A stretch of 47,601 nt of DNA from an uncultured Cohaesibacter sp. (GTDB taxonomy: Bacteria; Pseudomonadota; Alphaproteobacteria; Rhizobiales; Cohaesibacteraceae). Positions 34,697-44,579 of the stretch are shown piece after piece. The first letter of the stretch is position 1, and each line of letters begins with the position of its first letter. Location: the NCBI RefSeq assembly GCF_963662805.1, contig NZ_OY759853.1, forward strand, positions 1-47,601, given 5' to 3'. Made by a program: the position numbers and the translations under genes. The notes under the pieces are model-generated. The model was not told where the DNA came from, made no database searches, and was given only the letters and a program-made list of their open reading frames with translations.

Positions 34697-37372
34697 ATGG
34701 CGTCAGACAAGCGGAAACAGGATGACGATCGCGAACAGAGCGGTCTGGGCGAAGCTCCGCAAGCGTCCTTCGAGGCCGTGCCGATGCCCGACTCCATTGC
34801 CGACTGGGCCGAGGACATCACCAAGGCCGCAGAGACACAGTCGAAAGCTCCGGCCAAGTCCAAGGCAAAGTCGACCGCTTCCGAAAAGCCCAAACGCACG
34901 AAGAAGAAGGACGAGCCCAAGGCCTCGGTGCGCGACCGCGCCGCTGGCGGTCTGAACCCGATCCCCGGCCTCGACATCTCGCTGGAAAAGGCGGAAGAAC
35001 TCGAACGCGTCACCAAGGAACGCAAGAAGGCGCAGAAGAAAAGAAAGAGCGAGGATCGATCCGGCGTCACCGAAACCGTCGCCGCGCTTGAGTCGCTCAT
35101 CCAACATGGCCGCCCGGAATTCATGGACTCCGAGCCATGGCGTCCTCATCGCCCCGAACGCCCGGAAAAATCCGAAGGCGGCGTCGCTTTCGAGCTAAAG
35201 ACCGACTTCAAACCGGCAGGCGACCAGCCCACCGCCATCGCTGAACTGGTCGAAGGCATCAGCAACGGCGAGGCGACGCAGGTTCTGCTCGGCGTCACCG
35301 GCTCGGGCAAGACCTTCACCATGGCGCATATCATCGAGAAGACCCAGCGCCCTGCCCTCATCCTTGCGCCCAACAAGACCCTCGCCGCTCAGCTCTATGG
35401 CGAGTTCAGGAGCTTCTTTCCCAACAACGCAGTGGAATATTTCGTATCCTACTACGATTATTACCAGCCCGAAGCCTATGTGCCGCGCACCGATACTTTC
35501 ATCGAGAAGGAAAGCACGATCAATGAACAGATCGACCGCATGCGCCACTCGGCAACCCGCGCGGTGCTTGAACGGGATGACGTCATCATCATTGCCTCGG
35601 TCTCCTGCATCTATGGTATCGGCTCGGTGGAAACCTACACCGAAATGAGCTTCACCATCGAGGTTGGCGACGAGATGGACCAGAGCCAGTTGATGGCCGA
35701 TCTGGTAGCGCTGCAATACAAGCGCAACGACATGGCGTTCCAGCGCGGCTCCTTCCGCGTCAGTGGCGACGTGGTCGAGATCTTCCCGGCCCACTATGAG
35801 GACCGCGCCTGGCGTGTGTCCTTCTTTGGTGACGAGATCGAGGAAATCAAGGAGTTCGACCCGCTCACCGGCCAGAAGATGGACGAGCTGGAGATGGTCA
35901 AGATGTACGCCAACTCCCACTATGTCACCCCGCGCCCGACGCTCAATCAGGCCATCAAGAGCATCAAGAAGGAACTGGTCGAGCGCCTTGACGAATTGGA
36001 GGCACATGGTCGTCTGCTCGAAGCCCAGCGGCTCGAACAGCGCACGCGCTTTGATCTCGAAATGCTCGAGGCCACCGGCGTTTGTCAGGGCATCGAGAAC
36101 TATTCGCGCTATCTCACCGGCCGCCTGCCGGGCGAGCCACCACCGACCCTGTTTGAATATTTGCCCGACAATGCCCTGATCTTCGTTGACGAAAGCCACG
36201 TCACCATCGGCCAACTTGGCGCCATGTATCGAGGCGACTTCCGGCGCAAGGCAACGCTGGCGGAATATGGCTTCCGCCTGCCGAGCTGCATGGACAACCG
36301 CCCCTTGCGCTTCGAAGAATGGGACGCCATGCGCCCGCAGACCGTCGCCGTTTCGGCCACGCCGGGCAACTGGGAAATGGAAGAGGCAGGCGGCGTCTTC
36401 GCCGAACAGGTCATTCGCCCCACCGGCCTCATCGACCCGATCATCGAAATCCGCCCGGCCAAGACACAGGTCGACGACCTGCTTGGCGAGGTCAAGGAAA
36501 AGGCCGCCGCAGGCTATCGCACACTCGTCACGACGCTGACCAAGCGTATGGCCGAGGACCTCACCGAATATCTGCATGAACAGGGCGTCCGCGTGCGCTA
36601 CATGCATTCGGACGTGGACACCATTGAGCGCATCGAGATCATTCGCGACCTACGCCTAGGCACCTTCGATGTTCTGGTCGGCATCAACCTGTTGCGCGAA
36701 GGCCTCGACATCCCGGAATGTGCCCTCGTGGCCATTCTCGACGCCGACAAGGAAGGTTTCCTGCGCTCAGAAACCTCGCTCATCCAGACCATCGGTCGCG
36801 CCGCCCGTAACGTCGACGGCAAGGTGATCCTCTACGCCGATCACATGACCGGCTCCATGGACCGCGCCATCAGTGAGACCAACCGTCGCCGCGAAAAGCA
36901 GATGGCCTACAACGAGGAACATGGCATCACGCCGCAGACGGTCAAGAAGAACATCGGCGACATTCTCGGCTCGGTCTATGAAAGCGACCATGTCACCGTC
37001 GACAAGGGCCTCGCCGAAGAGGCAAGTGCAGGCATTGGCCACAATCTCGTGGCCCATATCGAGGATCTGGAAAACCGCATGAAGGAAGCGGCAGCCAACC
37101 TCGAATTCGAGGAAGCCGCCCGCCTGCGCGACGAGGTCAAGCGACTGCGCCAGACCGAACTCGCCATCGCCGACGATCCCCTCGCCCGCCAGTCGAGCGT
37201 CGAGGACAAGGCTGGCAGCTATGGCGGCTCGCGCAAATATGGCTCGTCCGCCAACCTGCCCAAGAACAGCCGCATCAAGCAGCCAGACCTAGATGACATG
37301 GGACCGGGCACCGACCGGGCGAGACCCAAGGGCGCAAGCAGCGCCAAACGGCCAAGACGACGTAAAAGCTGA
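34697..37372 (+). CDS. uvrB: Excinuclease ABC subunit B
   Basis: UvrB verifies DNA damage in nucleotide excision repair and hands it to UvrC, whose gene begins at 46348. The 891 residues include a charged, Lys/Glu-rich extension of about 160 residues before the conserved start FELKTDFKPAGDQPTAI; such extensions are common in rhizobial UvrB. Walker A is GVTGSGKT (199-206). The beta-hairpin region reads SYYDYYQPEAYVPRTDTFIE, the helicase motifs include DESHV and GRAARN, and the C-terminal UVR domain (EDLENRMKEAAANLEFEEAA) contacts UvrC. The ATG at 34697 has GGAAGGG upstream. It is divergent from the sqr-like gene. Confidence 0.97.
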   Translation: MASDKRKQDDDREQSGLGEAPQASFEAVPMPDSIADWAEDITKAAETQSKAPAKSKAKSTASEKPKRTKKKDEPKASVRDRAAGGLNPIPGLDISLEKAEELERVTKERKKAQKKRKSEDRSGVTETVAALESLIQHGRPEFMDSEPWRPHRPERPEKSEGGVAFELKTDFKPAGDQPTAIAELVEGISNGEATQVLLGVTGSGKTFTMAHIIEKTQRPALILAPNKTLAAQLYGEFRSFFPNNAVEYFVSYYDYYQPEAYVPRTDTFIEKESTINEQIDRMRHSATRAVLERDDVIIIASVSCIYGIGSVETYTEMSFTIEVGDEMDQSQLMADLVALQYKRNDMAFQRGSFRVSGDVVEIFPAHYEDRAWRVSFFGDEIEEIKEFDPLTGQKMDELEMVKMYANSHYVTPRPTLNQAIKSIKKELVERLDELEAHGRLLEAQRLEQRTRFDLEMLEATGVCQGIENYSRYLTGRLPGEPPPTLFEYLPDNALIFVDESHVTIGQLGAMYRGDFRRKATLAEYGFRLPSCMDNRPLRFEEWDAMRPQTVAVSATPGNWEMEEAGGVFAEQVIRPTGLIDPIIEIRPAKTQVDDLLGEVKEKAAAGYRTLVTTLTKRMAEDLTEYLHEQGVRVRYMHSDVDTIERIEIIRDLRLGTFDVLVGINLLREGLDIPECALVAILDADKEGFLRSETSLIQTIGRAARNVDGKVILYADHMTGSMDRAISETNRRREKQMAYNEEHGITPQTVKKNIGDILGSVYESDHVTVDKGLAEEASAGIGHNLVAHIEDLENRMKEAAANLEFEEAARLRDEVKRLRQTELAIADDPLARQSSVEDKAGSYGGSRKYGSSANLPKNSRIKQPDLDDMGPGTDRARPKGASSAKRPRRRKS

Positions 37373-37404
37373 TCCCTGAGGGGTGCAAACTCAAGGGATC
37401 GGCT
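37367..37404. terminator. Inverted repeat spanning the uvrB and GFA stop codons
   Basis: AGCTGATCCCTGAG and CTCAAGGGATCGGCT form a stem with one bulge and one G-T pair. No U-tract follows on either strand, so it may protect 3' ends rather than terminate. Confidence 0.35.
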
Positions 37405-37795
37405 AGTCTTCGGATCGCTCCGAGGACTCCCGATCCCGCTCATAGGAATGCTTGAGTGGGAAAGCGGGCAACCAGCCTTCGCGGCGGATCGTCCAGAGCT
37501 CATAGGTCGGCGCCAACTGATCGGGCGCATCGAGCGCCCCCAGATGAACTTCTATCTCGTCCCCGCTGCGGGAAAAGACCGAAGAACCGCAGGTGGGACA
37601 GAAATAGCGTCCTTCATACTCCTTCGTCTCTCCCCTGACTTCGAACGCTTCAATGGGAAACACCGACGAGGCATGGAACAGCGCGCCATGGTGCTTGCGG
37701 CAATCAAGGCAGTGGCATAGCCCGACCCTGTAGGGCTTACCCATGGCACGGATGCGCACCGCACCACACAGACAGCCTCCGTCATATTCTTCCAT
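37403..37795 (-). CDS. GFA-family (CENP-V/Mss4-like) zinc-binding protein
   Basis: A 130-residue protein of the glutathione-dependent formaldehyde-activating (GFA) superfamily. Zinc ligands are visible in GGCLCGAVR (Cys8, Cys10), CHCLDCRKHHGA and FCPTCGSSVF. The name comes from Paracoccus Gfa, but most members have no proven activity, so this should be read as a Mss4-fold zinc protein. The C-terminus is short and charged. It converges with uvrB, and an inverted repeat (37367-37404) spans both stop codons. Confidence 0.9.
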   Translation of the reverse strand: MEEYDGGCLCGAVRIRAMGKPYRVGLCHCLDCRKHHGALFHASSVFPIEAFEVRGETKEYEGRYFCPTCGSSVFSRSGDEIEVHLGALDAPDQLAPTYELWTIRREGWLPAFPLKHSYERDRESSERSED

Positions 37796-37914
37796 ATACC
37801 CTCCAGAGCGTTGGCCACTCGACCATTCGTGAGTTTGTCATAACAAAGTTGCAATCTATGATATAAGATCAACAACCCTCGCACCTTCACAAGTTGAACC
37901 GACCGGAGCCGACC

Positions 37915-39007
37915 ATGCAATATTACCATTTGCGGTATGACTTCAGAAACAGGGAAGACCGCGCACGCATCATCGCCAATCTCAAACGGCTCAGAGCCCA
38001 GCTGGACAAGTCCGTCCCCGCCAAGGACAGCGACCGGACTCTGCTGCTGGCAACATGGAACATCCGTGATTTCGACGCAACCAAGCGCTACGGCAATGGC
38101 GCCCGCCTCAAGGAAAGCCTGTTTTACATCGCCGAAGTCATCTCCCGTTTCGATTTCGTCGCCGTACAGGAAGTCAACGAACTGGGCGAATGGAAGAAGG
38201 TCATGCGTATTCTCGGCGACCACTGGGACTATCTCTGCACCGATGTCACGGACTACAAGCTCGGCGGCAATGGCGAGAGGCTGCTCTATGCCTTCGACAA
38301 GCGCAAGGTTCACTTCCGCAACATCGCCGGAGAGATCGTGTTGCCCAACGACATGCTGATCTCGCCCGTGACGGCAGAACTCGGCGACACCAAGCTCTAT
38401 TCAGGCAAGCAGTTCCGGCGAACGCCTTTCCTAGCCTCCTTCCAGTCCAACTGGTTCAAGTTCGACATCTGCACGGTTCATATCTATTACGGAGCGACGA
38501 GCGGCGACAAACTCAAGCAGCGCATCGAGGAAATCAATCAGGTCGCCAAATATTTCGGTCGCCGCGCCGAAGCCGCCGAGAAAGACGGCAAGGCCCTCAT
38601 TCTGCTTGGCGACTTCAACATCGTGCATCCCGACCACGAAACCATGCAGGCACTGAAGGCAGAGAAGTTCAAGATCCCACGCGCCCTTGATCGCCCCAGC
38701 AATCTCGACAAGACCAAATATTACGACCAGATCGCCTTTCGCGCCAACCAGAGGGTTCTCGATTTCATCGACAGCCCACAGCCCTCGCTGGCTTCTTCGA
38801 ACGCAGGCATTGTGGAGCTGTTCGAGTCTGTCTTTCGTGACGAGGACTTTGACCAGTATGAGGGAAATGCGAGCAAGACTGACCGCAGGCAAAAAGGTCG
38901 TTGAGGGAACGTCAAGCGACCATGACACGCTCGAGAGCTACTATGAGGAATGGCGCACTTTTCAGTTCTCGGATCACAAGCCTATGTGGGTGCGCATTCG
39001 ATTCTGA
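37915..39007 (+). CDS. Endonuclease/exonuclease/phosphatase-fold protein, apparent +1 frameshift near the 3' end
   Basis: A cytosolic phosphoesterase of the EEP (DNase I/APE1) superfamily; no signal peptide is seen. Motifs are LLATWNIRDF (Asn49), FVAVQEVNELGEWK (metal-binding Glu), LLGDFNIVHPDHETM and the C-terminal SDHKPMW. The last motif, which holds an essential His, lies in a second frame: the first frame ends at 38904, while removing one G from GGG at 38862-38864 joins it to the frame ending at 39007. As read, the protein lacks the catalytic SDH motif. The ATG 37915 has CGGAG upstream. The substrate is unknown. Confidence 0.85.
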
Positions 39008-39204
39008 TGATGCCGACGAGTACCTAGATATCATCAGGGATGAATAGCTGGGACAATCACAGCATGTTGCTCAATTGCAACAAGGCCGGAAATTGCAGAA
39101 ATGTGGCAGCAGATTCCCGAAAGCGACCACATTCTGGCCCGATCTGGATTTCGATAAGGATCAGGTTTCAACCAACCGGTCTTGATGAAAGAAGGACGAC
39201 CTCA

Positions 39205-39573
39205 ATGAAACGCATGACAATGGCAATCCTGATCGGTGCGAGCCTTGCTGTTCCTGACAGTGCTCAAGGATGTGGCGCGCGCTGACGAGGATCGGCAATG
39301 CGGCAGGGCGTCCTGGTATCAGCTGACCTCCCGAACCCGCGTCGGGAGAATATGCCAATCCGGAAAAAATGACCGCAGCGGCACCGCAAGATCAAATTCG
39401 GTCGAAAGATCGAGGTTGAGAACATGCGCAATGGCAAGAAGGTGACAGTCCGCGTCAATGATCGCGGCCCCTTCGTCAAGGGCCGCATTCTTGATGTCAG
39501 CCGGGCGGCAGCCCGCGAGCTCGAATTCATCCGGGCCGGTACCGCCAAGATCTGCTTCCGCATCATTTCCTGA
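39205..39573 (+). pseudogene. RlpA-like double-psi beta-barrel protein, three apparent frameshifts
   Basis: A small (about 120-residue) exported RlpA-family protein. A signal peptide (MKRMTMAILIGASLAV) is followed by CGRASWYQLTSRT, then by a frame with ASGEYANPEKMTAA, and lastly by IEVENMRNGKKVTVRVNDRG with PFVKGRILDVSRAAARELEF. The frame changes fall at CC 39253-39254, CCC 39336-39338 and GG 39380-39381; each is cured by removing one base. The family binds or cleaves peptidoglycan glycan strands. Three same-sign errors in 130 bases suggest poor sequence, but a genuine pseudogene is possible. GAAGGA precedes the ATG. Confidence 0.75.
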
Positions 39574-39662
39574 TGATCCCCACCGCCCCCCTCAAGGGGT
39601 TGAGGTTCGCTTGCAAAATGTTCCGCTGACAAGGAAGGAAACGCCGGGCGGCTCAAGCCCCG

Positions 39663-40651
39663 TTATTTCTTCTTGGCACTCTCGCCGCCGACGAGGGCCC
39701 TTCAGCTCATCAACCTTGTCGTTAACCAGCCAGCCGTAATAATTCTCCCGCGGCCAGACCCGCTGACCCGTGCGACGGATCTTGCTCTTGAGGGCCTTTG
39801 CCCGCTCAAGCGGATCGCCCCACATTGTAGAGCGTCGCCGTGATGCCGGGATTCTTGGAGATGTCCATTCCTGCCACAGACCGATATTCATCGATCGACT
39901 TGCGGATCAGAGCGGCCATATAGGCCAGCGAGATATCCGGTTCCATGATGGCCTTGTAGACATCGGCAGCCCTGTTCTCATCCAGCTTGCTGTAGCCGGA
40001 TTTCTCATTCACCAGATCCGAAAGCTTCAGCGCAGTCAAAGGATTGATCTGGCCAAGGCCGAAGGTTTGACCCGAGTAGAAGGGCTGGAAGAAAATCTTG
40101 CTGAAACGATCCTTCGGAAAGGCCTTGCCGTCAACGGTCTTGCCCATGAAGTCCGATTTCCAGACCTGCTGACGGCAGCCCCAGCGGTCGTAGGAATCCT
40201 TGATGTCTTTGCAGTCCTTGAACTGGGGCCGTTCGAGAAAGTCCTTGATGCTCTCGCCATCATATTCGAAGCGGAAGCGACTGCCCGTATACATGGCGGC
40301 CTTGGCATAATAGGTCTGCAGATGGTCGTAGACATCGATGTTGTAGGTATGCTCGCCGACGAGAGCGCCGATCATGTGGATCGGATCGATATCATAGGTT
40401 TTGGCGATCTTCTTGATCTTGCTCAGAAGCTCGCGATCTGTCGCCAGAAGATCCCGGACCTTTTCATATTTCTTCTCAAAGCTCGACTTGCTCGACCGGG
40501 TCCTGAGAAAAGAGGAATTCGGAATTTTGGGCTGCGTTTTGTAGCGGTTGCCTGCAGGCACCGTATAGACGCTCTTTGCCTCGGCCCGGTCCATCTGAAC
40601 AATGGGGGCTGCCATCAGAAGCATCAATCCAAAAACAATTCCAAATTTCAC
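39663..40651 (-). CDS. DUF1402 family periplasmic protein, two apparent frameshifts near the C-terminus
   Basis: A rhizobial-type exported protein. From GTG 40651 it has a signal peptide (MKFGIVFGLMLLMAAP, cleaved after AEA), then the DUF1402 core with DPIHMIGALVGEHTYNIDVY, FFQPFYSGQTFGLGQINPLT and GITATLYNVG. The GEHTYN and GQTFGLGQINPLTAL segments resemble lysozyme-like transglycosylases, so peptidoglycan cleavage is plausible but unproven. The frame stops at 39806 as read. Removing one C from CCCC at 39818-39821 restores DPLERAKALKSKIRRTG, and one from CCC near 39698-39700 restores a GESAKKK end at 39663. ATG 40675 is an alternative start. Confidence 0.82.
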
Positions 40652-40772
40652 GACTTCCCCCCAAGGCCTCGCCATCTGGTTCAAATGAGAAAACTTAAAA
40701 AGTATGCGTCATTATTCACAACGGACGTATGAAGTCTATTCTTTGCCAGAAAAAACCACTGCCGTTTTGCGA

Positions 40773-41027
40773 TCAATTGGTCGAATCAACCGCCATTTCC
40801 ATAGCATAGAGAGCGTCTGTAAACTCATCCATCTGCTTGTCAAGTAATGCCCGGGCGTCGAGCAGTCCTTTGTTGTAGAACACCGGTCCGAGCTGTTTTA
40901 TCAGATAATCCAGCAAAAACTCAGCTTCAAAGCGTCCAAGCTCCTGATCAAGTTCCTGATCGAAATAGTCTTTGATCACTCCAGCGAGGTGCTGTTTTTC
41001 TTCCTGCGAAAATTCAATTCCAGCCAT
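40773..41027 (-). CDS. DUF2164 family protein
   Basis: An 84-residue acidic helical protein, MAGIEFSQEEKQHLAGVIKD then YFDQELDQELGRFEAEFLLD and YLIKQLGPVFYNKGLLDARA. These match DUF2164 along the whole length. No enzyme motif, signal peptide or membrane segment is present. The function is unknown. ATG 41027 fits the family start; ATG 41042 is in frame and cannot be excluded. It lies 42 bases downstream of the MBL-fold hydrolase gene on the same strand and is probably cotranscribed. Confidence 0.85.
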   Translation of the reverse strand: MAGIEFSQEEKQHLAGVIKDYFDQELDQELGRFEAEFLLDYLIKQLGPVFYNKGLLDARALLDKQMDEFTDALYAMEMAVDSTN

Positions 41028-41068
41028 GAAGCACCCATTCAATTCTTCGTGAAAGCGAGAAAGCGCAA

Positions 41069-41704
41069 TCAGAGATCTTGAAGAAACGGATTGTTGCGCT
41101 TCTCTTCACCGATGGTCGAATGATTCCCGTGGCCGCAAATGAAGGCAACATCGTCGCCCAGCGGCAGGATCTTGTCGCGGATCGAGGCGAGCAAAGTCGC
41201 ATGATCCCCACCCGGCAGATCCGTTCGGCCGATCGAGCCATTGAAGAGAACATCCCCCATGATGGCAAACCGGGCATCTTCATTATAAAACACCACATGG
41301 CCGGGCGCATGACCGGGGCAATGCAGCACGTCAAAGGTCATCCCGGCGATATCAACCGTATCCCCTTCGACCAGCCAGCGATCCGGTTCACACGGCTTGG
41401 CAGACGGCACCCCGAACTGGATCGCCTGCTCGGCCACCCGTTCCATCAGCATCCGGTCCGCCTCATGCGGTCCTTCAACCTCCACATCCAGAGCGTCGCG
41501 CAATTCCGCCGCGCCGCCGACATGGTCGATATGACCATGGGTGATGAGTATCCGTTCAACGTCGATCTTTTCGTGCTCGAGAACCTTCAGGATCTGCTCC
41601 ACATCTCCGCCCGGATCGACAACGACACCCTTGCCGGTTTCCTCGTCCCAGATCAGCGTGCAATTCTGCTGGAAGGGCGTTACGGGGATGATTGCAACTT
41701 TCAT
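41069..41704 (-). CDS. MBL-fold metallo-hydrolase (glyoxalase II / YcbL type)
   Basis: A 211-residue metallo-beta-lactamase-fold hydrolase. The dinuclear metal site is visible: THGHIDHVGG (His56, His58, Asp60, His61), His in HCPGHAPGHVVFY, Asp in IMGDVLFNGSIGRTD and His in FICGHGNHSTIGEE. The compact form without the C-terminal glutathione-binding domain matches YcbL-type proteins, which can hydrolyse glutathione thioesters such as S-lactoylglutathione. Persulfide dioxygenases look similar, so the substrate is uncertain. The start ATG at 41704 is the natural one (MKVAIIPVTPFQQNC). Confidence 0.9.
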   Translation of the reverse strand: MKVAIIPVTPFQQNCTLIWDEETGKGVVVDPGGDVEQILKVLEHEKIDVERILITHGHIDHVGGAAELRDALDVEVEGPHEADRMLMERVAEQAIQFGVPSAKPCEPDRWLVEGDTVDIAGMTFDVLHCPGHAPGHVVFYNEDARFAIMGDVLFNGSIGRTDLPGGDHATLLASIRDKILPLGDDVAFICGHGNHSTIGEEKRNNPFLQDL

Positions 41705-41978
41705 TGTGGCGTCCTGCTTGTCTGGAACCGGAAAAAAGGATCACGTAAAACCGCTGATCCTGAGTCTCAGATTGGCTTAGCGCACTTTGGAACAAATGAA
41801 AATGGAAGACAGCCTCGTTCGCGCTGCTACAGGTGAACTGTTGCCCTTATGCCGATTTTCAGACGCTTCAAGATGTCTCCAACAGAATCGTCCAAAATGT
41901 CCATGGAGCAGAACTGTCCTTAGCCGAACGAGTCAGCTATTCTCATCTGACCAGACGGATCATCCGGGAGTGTTGGCA

Positions 41979-42689
41979 ATGCGCCACCCATCAAAGACGG
42001 ACAAGAAAAAGGCCAAGGCTATTGCCTCGAGCAACCAGAACAACGCGAAACCGGGCTTGATTGCAGGTCTGTCCCTGCTTGCCATTCTGGCCCTTTTTCT
42101 CAGCACGCTCAAAGCGCAAGCCGTGGAAATCCCCCAGCGCCTGATCGACAACCACAGGGCAACGATGGGCTGTTGGCTGGCGGACATTGACGACGACGAG
42201 CTCTCGGACCGGGCCATCATCATCGATCTCGGCGTCCAGACCCTTTATGGGTTCATTTGCTCCTCCAGCCTGTCTGGTGACAGCTTCCGGCTCTATCAGG
42301 TCGAGGATGGCCGGGACGAATGGGCCAACCTGCTCGCCTTTCCACAGCTCGATACCAAACTGGGCTGGTATGCAACCAGTCAGCTGCAAAGCCCAACATG
42401 GGACGAAAAAAACAAACTGCTGCGTTCGGAAGTGCCCAAGAAGGGCGCTGCCAGCAGCTGCCGTCAGTTCAGCATCTTCGCCTGGCAGACAGGTCGTTTT
42501 CACATTGCCCAGATCGGCCTGTCCGGCGACTGCGAGGAGAATGAGGACGGCAAGGACCTGATCATCTACCCGATCGTTGAAGAGGTGGAGAAAGGCGCAG
42601 CGTCCGGCCTCGTCAATGGCACCGACAAACCCTCATCGGACGAAAACACCGACGAAGGCGAACCAGCTGAGACTAAAAACAAGAACTGA
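41979..42689 (+). CDS. Unknown exported or membrane-anchored protein
   Basis: A 236-residue protein that I do not recognise. A polar, Lys-rich N-terminus (MRHPSKTDKKKAKAIASS) is followed by one hydrophobic segment (about 30-47, PGLIAGLSLLAILALFLSTL). A probably periplasmic domain with four cysteines follows (GCWLADIDDD, GFICSSSLS, ASSCRQF, GDCEENEDG), which could form two disulfides. The C-terminal 40 residues are acidic and low-complexity. GGGAG lies upstream of ATG 41979; the open frame reaches back to 41787 without support. It stands alone between the divergent hydrolase gene and rlmJ. Confidence 0.7.
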   Translation: MRHPSKTDKKKAKAIASSNQNNAKPGLIAGLSLLAILALFLSTLKAQAVEIPQRLIDNHRATMGCWLADIDDDELSDRAIIIDLGVQTLYGFICSSSLSGDSFRLYQVEDGRDEWANLLAFPQLDTKLGWYATSQLQSPTWDEKNKLLRSEVPKKGAASSCRQFSIFAWQTGRFHIAQIGLSGDCEENEDGKDLIIYPIVEEVEKGAASGLVNGTDKPSSDENTDEGEPAETKNKN

Positions 42690-42843
42690 GACGGTTCGAG
42701 CGGTTCGAGATTGACACGAGACCGTGCCTCGGCCATACCCGCTCACGGCCAAACTTCGGTGCGCCATCGTCCCGGCATCACAAGATCTCTTGTCACACCG
42801 AGCCGCTAGGCAGCGCTCCACCATCAAGGCTGATCAAGGTGCC

Positions 42844-43701
42844 ATGAACTACCGTCACATCTATCACGCCGGCAATTTCGCCGACTGCCTGAAGCACATC
42901 GTGCTCACCCGCATCCTGCTCCATCTGGGCAAGAAGGAAAAACCCTTCTTCGCCCTCGACACTCACGCAGGGATCGGCCTTTATGACCTGTCGAGCGACG
43001 AGGCCCAGAAGACCGGCGAATGGCAGGATGGCATCGCCCGCCTTCTCGGCGAGAAGGAAAAGGGGCTTCTTGGCAGGCTGACGGGCATCTGCGCGCCCTA
43101 TCTCGATCTGGTCACGGACCTGAACCCTGAAGGCGGCCTAAAATGCTATCCGGGATCGCCCAAGATCATCGACCGTCTGAGCCGAGCTCAGGACCGGGCC
43201 TTCTTCATCGAGAAACATCCCGTTGATGTCGAGCAGCTGAAGGTCAATTGCGGCCGAGACCGACGGCTGCATGTTCGGGCAGATGATGGCTGGGTCGCTC
43301 TGCGCTCAGACCTTCCTCCTCAGGAGCGGCGCGGCCTTGTGCTCATCGACCCGCCGTTCGAACAAGCCAACGAATATGAGCGGCTGGTTGCCGAATTCCT
43401 CAAGGGCTACAAACGCTGGTCAACGGGCATCTACTGCCTCTGGTATCCCATCAAGGCACGTCGGGAAGTGGATCAGGCTGCCGGAATGCTCAAGGAAGCG
43501 GGCATTGCCAACAGCCTCCGAGCCGAGCTGGTCATTCACAAGCTCGACACCGCCAAACGCCTCAATGGCACAGGCCTCTTTATCATCAACCCGCCCTTCA
43601 CCCTCCATGACGAGCTGAAGCTGTTGCTGCCGTTCCTCGCGCAAACGCTGGGCCAGACAGCCCAACGCTCGCATCTGGAGTGGATCTGCCCGCCCGACTG
43701 A
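42844..43701 (+). CDS. rlmJ: 23S rRNA (adenine(2030)-N6)-methyltransferase RlmJ
   Basis: A 285-residue S-adenosylmethionine-dependent methyltransferase that modifies A2030 of 23S rRNA. The family N-terminus is clear (MNYRHIYHAGNFADCLKHIV). The SAM-binding region has LDTHAGIGLYDL, and the catalytic N6-adenine motif is LIDPPFEQ. The C-terminal INPPFTLHDEL and WYPIK segments are also typical. ATG 42844 has AAGG upstream; the open frame extends 40 codons further without similarity. The protein is also known as YhiR/ComJ; loss causes mild growth effects in E. coli. Confidence 0.95.
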   Translation: MNYRHIYHAGNFADCLKHIVLTRILLHLGKKEKPFFALDTHAGIGLYDLSSDEAQKTGEWQDGIARLLGEKEKGLLGRLTGICAPYLDLVTDLNPEGGLKCYPGSPKIIDRLSRAQDRAFFIEKHPVDVEQLKVNCGRDRRLHVRADDGWVALRSDLPPQERRGLVLIDPPFEQANEYERLVAEFLKGYKRWSTGIYCLWYPIKARREVDQAAGMLKEAGIANSLRAELVIHKLDTAKRLNGTGLFIINPPFTLHDELKLLLPFLAQTLGQTAQRSHLEWICPPD

Positions 43702-43755
43702 TCCAGTCTTTGGGGACAGGCTGGCATTCGGCCCCTCTTTGCATCAGGAACCACC

Positions 43756-44427
43756 ATGCGCACGCTGGAAAATCTCTCACGGCTCACTCTTCTTGCTTTG
43801 ATCGCACTCGGTCTTTGGATGACCCCGCGCACCGCCGAGGCCCAGCAGGCTGGTGATTTCGACTATTACATTCTCTCCCTCTCCTGGTCGCCGACCTATT
43901 GTGCCGATGAAGCGAGACAAGGTCGCGACCATCTGCAGTGCTTCTCCGAGCGCATCTTCGGCTTTGTCGTCCACGGACTTTGGCCGCAGTATGAAAAGGG
44001 CTTTCCGGACTTTTGCGACACGAGCTTTCGTAAGCCGTCGGACAATCTCGTCGACCAGATGCTGAAATACTCGCCGAGCAGATCGCTCATCCATCATGAA
44101 TGGAAGCGACACGGCAGCTGTTCGGGACTCAAACCGCTCGACTATTTCCGGCTTGCGGTCAAGTCATACAAGCAGGTCAAGACACCAGAACGGCTCGAAG
44201 CGCTGTCCCGCCCCTTGCTGTTGACAGTCTCCGAGATCGAAAGCGCTTTTTACGAGGCCAACCCCGACCTACCCGACGACAGTCTCTTCATCACCTGCAA
44301 GCGCCAGAAGCTGAGCGAAGTCCGCGTCTGTTTCGACAAGGCGGGCGAGCCCAGACGATGCAGCGCATCGGCACTCCACGGCCAATGCAACAACCGAAAC
44401 AAACTGCGCATTCTGGCCGTTCGCTGA
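43756..44427 (+). CDS. Secreted ribonuclease T2 family protein
   Basis: A 223-residue exported RNase. The signal peptide (about 1-30) ends in AEAQ. Both catalytic segments are present: CAS I FVVHGLWPQY (His73) and CAS II HHEWKRHGSC (Glu115, His119). Cysteines are placed for the family disulfides (C49, C62, C87, C122 and near the C-terminus). RNase T2 enzymes such as E. coli RNase I degrade RNA in the periplasm with little base preference. It follows rlmJ by 54 bases and could be cotranscribed. Confidence 0.95.
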   Translation: MRTLENLSRLTLLALIALGLWMTPRTAEAQQAGDFDYYILSLSWSPTYCADEARQGRDHLQCFSERIFGFVVHGLWPQYEKGFPDFCDTSFRKPSDNLVDQMLKYSPSRSLIHHEWKRHGSCSGLKPLDYFRLAVKSYKQVKTPERLEALSRPLLLTVSEIESAFYEANPDLPDDSLFITCKRQKLSEVRVCFDKAGEPRRCSASALHGQCNNRNKLRILAVR

Positions 44428-44579
44428 GGCAAATACCTACTAAATGGGTCCGAAAGGCAACAAACGGTCACACCTCGCGCTCAACACACAGCTTTCTGCG
44501 TTTTCCGGCTTGACCCCGACGCAACTTCAGGTGAAGTTTCCCCCCATAACGATTTAATAATGATTTGGGGGCTGTCAGC

